Below, one piece after another: positions 33,061-37,113 of a stretch of 37,113 nucleotides of DNA (position 1 is its first letter; each line of letters begins with the position of its first letter). Source of the stretch: Oscillospiraceae bacterium (GTDB lineage: Bacteria; Bacillota; Clostridia; Oscillospirales; Oscillospiraceae); contig JAFSIK010000002.1 of NCBI GenBank assembly GCA_017439805.1, forward strand, positions 1 to 37,113, read 5' to 3'. The notes under the pieces were generated by a model. That model was not told the origin of the DNA and did no database searches. It was given only the letters and a program-made list of their open reading frames with translations. The translations under genes were made by a program, and so were the position numbers.

Positions 33061-34211
33061 CCGAAAAACTTTACTACGCAGACAGCCACATAAAGGAATT
33101 TACCGCCACCGTACTGTCCTGCGAAAAGACGGACAGAGGTTATGAGATACTTCTGGACAAGACCGCTTTTTTCCCCGGCGGCGGCGGTCAGGAACCTGAC
33201 GAGGGTACAATCGGCGATGCAAGGGTGATTTCCGCCTTTGAGCATGGCGATGATGTTATTCATATCACCGAAACCTCCCTTGAAGCCGGTACCCGGTACC
33301 CCTGCGCAATTGACTGGGAAAAGCGCTTTGCCCGTATGCAGATACACTCCGGCGAGCATATAATCTCCGGCATCGTCTATTCCAGATGGGGTTTTAATAA
33401 CGTTGGCTTTCATATGAACGACGAATTTGCCATCATTGATTTTGACGGCGAACTTACCCGGCAGGAGCTGGACTGGGTTGAGACCCAGGCCAATATCGCC
33501 ATAGGCAGAAACATTCCTTTCAAGGCGGAGTTTCCCGACGCTCAGACCCTTAAAAATCTTCATTACCGCAGCAAGCTTGAACTTACCGAAAATGTGCGCA
33601 TCGTCACCGCCGAGGGCTATGACCACTGTGCATGCTGCGCCCCCCATGTGAAACTGGCGGGCGAAGTAGGCGGTGTGAAAATTCTTGATTTCATGCGCCA
33701 CCGCGGCGGAATCCGTCTTGAGATTCGCGCCGGACTTTCCGCCCTTGCCGATTACAGACAGAAATATGAAAGCGTGGCGGCCATATCCGCATTGCTTTCC
33801 GTAAAGCAGCCGGAGGTTGCCTCCGCGGTGGAAAAAGTTCTTGCGGAAAAAGCGGCGCTGGCCTTTGAAAATTCCCGCCTTGTAAAGCAGCTGGTAGCGG
33901 CGAAAGCCGATGCTTTGCCCGCCTTTGACGGAAGCCGCGCGGTTTTTGAAAAGGATTTTGACTCAGATGCGCTGCGTTTCCTTGTAAACGAGGGAATGAA
34001 AAAGACCGGCGGGGTGTTTGCGGCGCTGTCGGGTGAAGATGGCAGCTATCGTTTTGTAGCCGGCAGCGAAAAGGCCGATATGAACGCCTTTGCCAATGCC
34101 CTTCGTCAGAAGCTTTCCGCCAGAGGGGGCGGCAAGGGACATATGATACAGGGAAGTATCGCTGCAACAAGACAGGAGATAGAGGAATTTTTCGCCGCAA
34201 TTTCCTTTTAA
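33057..34211 (+). CDS. Alanyl-tRNA editing protein with DHHA1 domain (AlaX-L type)
   Basis: This 384-residue stand-alone editing protein hydrolyses mischarged Ser- or Gly-tRNA-Ala. Residues of about 1-90 resemble the AlaRS-linked barrel (DKTAFFPGGGGQEPDEG). The zinc site is HSGEH (His97, His101) plus CACCAPH (Cys193, His197), which replaces the usual CxGxH-type ending. A coiled-coil of about residues 245-290 and a C-terminal DHHA1-like domain (GGGKGHMIQGS) follow. It begins in the VanZ stop (ATGA) and ends just before a strong terminator. Confidence 0.9.
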   Translation: MTEKLYYADSHIKEFTATVLSCEKTDRGYEILLDKTAFFPGGGGQEPDEGTIGDARVISAFEHGDDVIHITETSLEAGTRYPCAIDWEKRFARMQIHSGEHIISGIVYSRWGFNNVGFHMNDEFAIIDFDGELTRQELDWVETQANIAIGRNIPFKAEFPDAQTLKNLHYRSKLELTENVRIVTAEGYDHCACCAPHVKLAGEVGGVKILDFMRHRGGIRLEIRAGLSALADYRQKYESVAAISALLSVKQPEVASAVEKVLAEKAALAFENSRLVKQLVAAKADALPAFDGSRAVFEKDFDSDALRFLVNEGMKKTGGVFAALSGEDGSYRFVAGSEKADMNAFANALRQKLSARGGGKGHMIQGSIAATRQEIEEFFAAISF

Positions 34212-34221
34212 AATAAGCAGA

Positions 34222-34256
34222 AACGGCGCGAAAGACAACTTTCGCGCCGTTCTTAA
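34222..34256 (+). terminator. Terminator after the AlaX gene
   Basis: AACGGCGCGAAAG (34222-34234) pairs perfectly with CTTTCGCGCCGTT (34239-34251) around ACAA, then CTTAAT; the T-run is short but the stem is strong. Confidence 0.8.
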
Positions 34257-34303
34257 TAAATACTTAAAACTTTACCCTCTTTTTTCTTAAAGCGACCTTT
34301 TGC

Positions 34304-34309
34304 TACAAT
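34304..34309 (+). promoter_or_regulatory. Possible -10 box of the two-component operon
   Basis: TACAAT (34304-34309) matches consensus at five of six positions. No good -35 is present (TTTTTC at 34281-34286), so help from an activator, perhaps the response regulator itself, is possible. Confidence 0.4.
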
Positions 34310-34329
34310 ATAGGCGTGAGGTGAAGAGC

Positions 34330-35031
34330 ATGACGAATATACTTATCTGTGACGATGACCGGGATATAGTCGCGGCGCTGAAAATATATCTTTCCGGACA
34401 GGGTTATAACCTGCTGGAGGCCTATACCGGTGGACAGGCTCTGGAAATAGTTTCAAATTTTGACGTGCATCTGATTTTAATGGACATTATGATGCCGGAA
34501 CTTGACGGCATAACCGCAACAGCCCGCCTGCGTGAAAAGAGCAATGTTCCTATAATCCTGCTTACGGCCAAAAGTGAAAGCAGTGACAAGGTGCTGGGGC
34601 TGAACATCGGTGCGGATGATTATATCACCAAACCCTTCGACCCGGTGGAGGTACTGGCAAGGGTAAAAAGTCAGCTTCGCCGATATACCATGCTGGGCGG
34701 CAGGGAGTCAAGACCCGACACCCTTGTTATCGGTTCTATCGAACTGAGCGACAGCGCAAAGACCGTCACCGTGGACGGTGAGCCGGTGAATCTCACTCCC
34801 ATTGAGTACAATATACTTAAAATGCTGATGGAAAGCCCCGGCAAGGTCTATTCCTCGTCGGAAATTTACGAGCAGGCGTGGAACGATACCGCCATCGGCA
34901 ACGAAAGCGCCGTGGCAGTGCATATACGACATCTGCGCGAGAAGATAGAGATAAATCCCTCCGAGCCCAGATACATAAAGGTGGTATGGGGAAGAGGCTA
35001 TAAGATTGAGGGAGGTAAATCCGGTGAATGA
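34330..35031 (+). CDS. OmpR/PhoB-family response regulator
   Basis: This 233-residue protein has a receiver domain at residues 1-120 with the acidic pocket Asp8/9/10, phosphoacceptor Asp52 (LILMDIMMPELDG), Thr79 and Lys101 (TKPFDP). A winged-helix DNA-binding domain spans about 130-230 and contains LTPIEYNILKMLMESPGKVYS, split by the usual loop, and VAVHIRHLREKIE. GAGGTGAA (34317-34324) precedes ATG 34330. The stop overlaps the start region of the histidine kinase, so the pair is co-expressed. Confidence 0.95.
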   Translation: MTNILICDDDRDIVAALKIYLSGQGYNLLEAYTGGQALEIVSNFDVHLILMDIMMPELDGITATARLREKSNVPIILLTAKSESSDKVLGLNIGADDYITKPFDPVEVLARVKSQLRRYTMLGGRESRPDTLVIGSIELSDSAKTVTVDGEPVNLTPIEYNILKMLMESPGKVYSSSEIYEQAWNDTAIGNESAVAVHIRHLREKIEINPSEPRYIKVVWGRGYKIEGGKSGE

Positions 35032-36955
35032 GGAAGTAAAGGAGGTTCTCTGCGAGGAAACCAATGCCCCTGTTACTCCCGTGGAGCGCCCCGCCTATTA
35101 CCGCCGTCTGCCTATTACCCACAGTGTCGTGGCGAAAGTGGTGGCCGTATTTCTTCTGTTTGTTTTCGGCATAGTGGGTACCTACAGCGCCATGGCTCTT
35201 ATATGGTGCGCAAATGAGGGGGTCGCCCTCGACGGCTCCACCCGTTTTTATGAAACACCCGGCGCGGAAAACGACAGTCGCAGTTACGCACACAGGATGG
35301 TTACTGTATTCGAAGACGGCAGGGATATTTCCGAAATTTACACCCCTGACGTCTGCAGCGCCGCGGTAAGCGTTTATCCCCTTGACGACCCGGAGTACGG
35401 ACATCTTCTTGCCCGGAATTACAGCTATGTAAATCCCGCCTATATATACGAATTTTACGATATTGACGGATACAGGGTCACCGTTGAACTGCCATACAGC
35501 TTCACCGCCCATGACTGGTATTACAATAACTGGATCATGTTCAGCTGCTGCGAATACGCAGGATGGTGGCTGATTGTGGCGCTGGCGGTTTGCCTTATTA
35601 TGTTTGTGGCGGATATCGTATTTCTCTGCTGCAGCGCAGGCAGGCGCAGGCAAAGTTTTGATGTTGTGCTGGGACCCATGCACAAGATCCCCATGGATCT
35701 CTTTATCGCCGGGTGCGTTTTCCTGTGCGTGATAGCGTTTCTTATAGCAGACAGCATGTGGTATCCCTTTGAGGCGGTTGAGCAGCTGATATATATCACC
35801 GTGCTTGCCTGCTTCTGGGCGCTGATGGCACTTGCGGCGCTTATGACGGTATGCGCCCGGGTGAAGGCAGGGAAGTGGTGGCGCAACAATATCATCTTCT
35901 ATGTTATTAAAGGCATACTGTGGGTATTTAAAGCCATAGGCCGTGGTATACGCCGCGTATTCAGACTTATTCCCGTTATGTGGAAGGGTGTTCTGATACT
36001 TTTCGCGGTATGCGTTATTGAGATTGTTTTTGCCGTTTCCGATATTTACACCGGTGGATTTATAATCTGGCTTGTAATTCATATACCGCTGGTGGCTCTG
36101 GCTCTGTGGGGGCTTATTCAGTTTAAAATGCTGGACAAGGCCGCCGAGCGTCTCGCCGCCGGTGATGTGGAATACAAAACCGATACCGGAAAGATGTATT
36201 TTGCCTTCAAAAGACAGGCCGAAAGCCTTAACAGTGCCGCTGAGGGGCTGTCTGTTGCCGTGGGGCAGAAAATGCGCTCCGAACGCATGAAAACCGAACT
36301 TATAACCAATGTATCCCACGATATCAAAACGCCTTTGACCTCAATCGTAAACTATGTTGACCTGCTGCAGAAAGATCCGACCGAAGAACAGCGCAGCCAG
36401 TATCTGGAGGTGCTGCACCGGCAGGCTCTGCGCCTTAAAAAACTTACAGAGGATTTGATTGAAGCGTCCAAGGCTTCGACAGGAAATATAAATGTAAATC
36501 TGGCCTCTGCCAGCGCGGCGGAGATAATAAACCAGACCGCCGGTGAGTACATCGAGCGCCTGGCGGAAAACGGTCTGGAGCCGGTGATAATTTTGCCGGA
36601 AAATCCTGTCAGTGTCATATGTGACGGCAGACTGCTGTGGCGGGTGCTGGACAATCTGATGAACAACGTCTGCAAGTACGCCCAGAGCGGCACCCGGGTG
36701 TATATCCAGCTTGAACGCCGGGGAGAATACGCCGCCATAAGCGTGAAAAACGTCTCCCGTGAGCGGCTGAATGTCAGCTCAGAAGAGCTTATGGAACGTT
36801 TCGTCCGGGGCGATGCCTCCCGAAATACCGAGGGCAGCGGTCTTGGACTGAATATTGCCCGCAGTCTTGTTGAACTGCAGGAGGGCAACTTTAATATAAA
36901 CATCGACGGAGATTATTTCAAAGCGGAGATAATCCTGCCCGTATCCCCAATATAA
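35024..36955 (+). CDS. Membrane sensor histidine kinase
   Basis: This 643-residue kinase has six or seven predicted membrane spans: near residues 33-60, 179-205, 226-245, 254-278 and 318-365, with an extracytoplasmic loop of about 110 residues after the first. A HAMP-like helix precedes the HisKA motif NVSHDIKTPLTSIVNYVDLL with phosphoacceptor His432. The ATPase domain has the N-box LDNLMNNVCKYA and GSGLGLNIARSL. The start is GTG 35024, seven bases after GGAGGT and overlapping the response-regulator stop; the longer frame from TTG 35006 would bury that site. The signal is unknown; no obvious target transporter lies in the window. Confidence 0.93.
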   Translation: MNEEVKEVLCEETNAPVTPVERPAYYRRLPITHSVVAKVVAVFLLFVFGIVGTYSAMALIWCANEGVALDGSTRFYETPGAENDSRSYAHRMVTVFEDGRDISEIYTPDVCSAAVSVYPLDDPEYGHLLARNYSYVNPAYIYEFYDIDGYRVTVELPYSFTAHDWYYNNWIMFSCCEYAGWWLIVALAVCLIMFVADIVFLCCSAGRRRQSFDVVLGPMHKIPMDLFIAGCVFLCVIAFLIADSMWYPFEAVEQLIYITVLACFWALMALAALMTVCARVKAGKWWRNNIIFYVIKGILWVFKAIGRGIRRVFRLIPVMWKGVLILFAVCVIEIVFAVSDIYTGGFIIWLVIHIPLVALALWGLIQFKMLDKAAERLAAGDVEYKTDTGKMYFAFKRQAESLNSAAEGLSVAVGQKMRSERMKTELITNVSHDIKTPLTSIVNYVDLLQKDPTEEQRSQYLEVLHRQALRLKKLTEDLIEASKASTGNINVNLASASAAEIINQTAGEYIERLAENGLEPVIILPENPVSVICDGRLLWRVLDNLMNNVCKYAQSGTRVYIQLERRGEYAAISVKNVSRERLNVSSEELMERFVRGDASRNTEGSGLGLNIARSLVELQEGNFNINIDGDYFKAEIILPVSPI

Positions 36956-37033
36956 AAGAATCCCCCGGAGATTTCCCCAGCGTTTCATAGGGAAACATTT
37001 TGAACCATCATAAAAGTTAATATTGTTTTCCTG

Positions 37034-37073
37034 CAGGACGGCTGTGTTACCGCACAGCCGTCCTGTTCTTTTT
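37034..37073. terminator. Terminator between convergent genes at the right edge
   Basis: CAGGACGGCTGTG (37034-37046) pairs with CACAGCCGTCCTG (37053-37065), 13 bp, then TTCTTTTT. It lies between the kinase and a minus-strand gene end. The gap 36956-37033 shows nothing else. Confidence 0.88.
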
Positions 37074-37113
37074 ATGCCACATCATCGGGCCAGTCCTCAT
37101 AGAACTCCGAGAT
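37072..37113 (-). CDS. C-terminal end of a minus-strand gene (partial)
   Basis: On the minus strand the last 13 codons before a TAA (37072-37074) read ISEFYEDWPDDVA, an acidic tail of a kind common at protein C-termini in Clostridia. The rest lies beyond the window. The terminator next to it supports a gene end. Family cannot be assigned. Confidence 0.4.
   Translation of the reverse strand: MSEFYEDWPDDVA

Noticed and set aside
1..37113. tRNA, rRNA, CRISPR arrays, insertion sequences, phage genes
   Set aside because: I found no cloverleaf-like segments, spaced repeats, transposase-like frames or integrase-like proteins on either strand.

Overview
The window looks like a chromosomal segment of an anaerobic, low- to mid-GC Gram-positive bacterium of the Clostridia, probably Oscillospirales-like and gut-associated. 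The evidence is AGGAGG-type ribosome binding sites, sigma-A promoters, several TTG/GTG starts, many short GC-rich intrinsic terminators, lipobox lipoproteins, a TRAP transporter, a molybdenum/Fe-S enzyme pair, and no aerobic genes. The taxon is inferred from gene style only.

Region 1 (about 346-8689) is a complete aromatic amino acid operon on the plus strand: DAHP synthase, prephenate dehydrogenase, aroB, aroA, aroC, chorismate mutase-prephenate dehydratase, a fused aroE-aroK, and aroQ. Genes overlap or are tightly spaced and end at one strong terminator. Upstream lies what appears to be a classical ribosome-mediated attenuator: a good promoter, a 33-codon leader peptide with nine Phe/Tyr codons in eleven, and three mutually exclusive hairpins, the last an intrinsic terminator just before the first gene.

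Region 2 (about 8690-25623) is a catabolic island. A LysR regulator is transcribed divergently from a TRAP transporter (dctP, dctQ, dctM), two tandem amidohydrolase-2 proteins, two tandem OFA-type MFS transporters (the first broken by an in-frame TGA), two more near-identical amidohydrolases, a fifth amidohydrolase, and a two-subunit molybdopterin enzyme. That enzyme resembles pyrogallol-phloroglucinol transhydroxylase: an Asp-Ser-Trp active-site motif, no N-terminal Fe-S cluster, and a small subunit with a C-terminal beta domain. The likely job is uptake of an aromatic carboxylate, decarboxylation or hydrolysis by the amidohydrolases, and cofactor-poor hydroxyl transfer or removal on a polyphenol in the cytoplasm. 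A palindromic LysR-type site sits near -61 of the predicted dctP promoter. Nearly identical terminators lie at both ends of the island.

Region 3 (about 25622-37113) is mixed housekeeping and envelope material: a 5'-deleted ornithine-racemase-like remnant, a four-helix-bundle protein, a membrane-anchored glycerophosphodiesterase, a C_GCAxxG_C_C redox protein, a Pro/Glu-rich lipoprotein, an MBOAT/DHHW O-acetylation pair, a nucleotidyltransferase-VanZ-AlaX operon, and an OmpR-type two-component system. Partial genes run off both edges.
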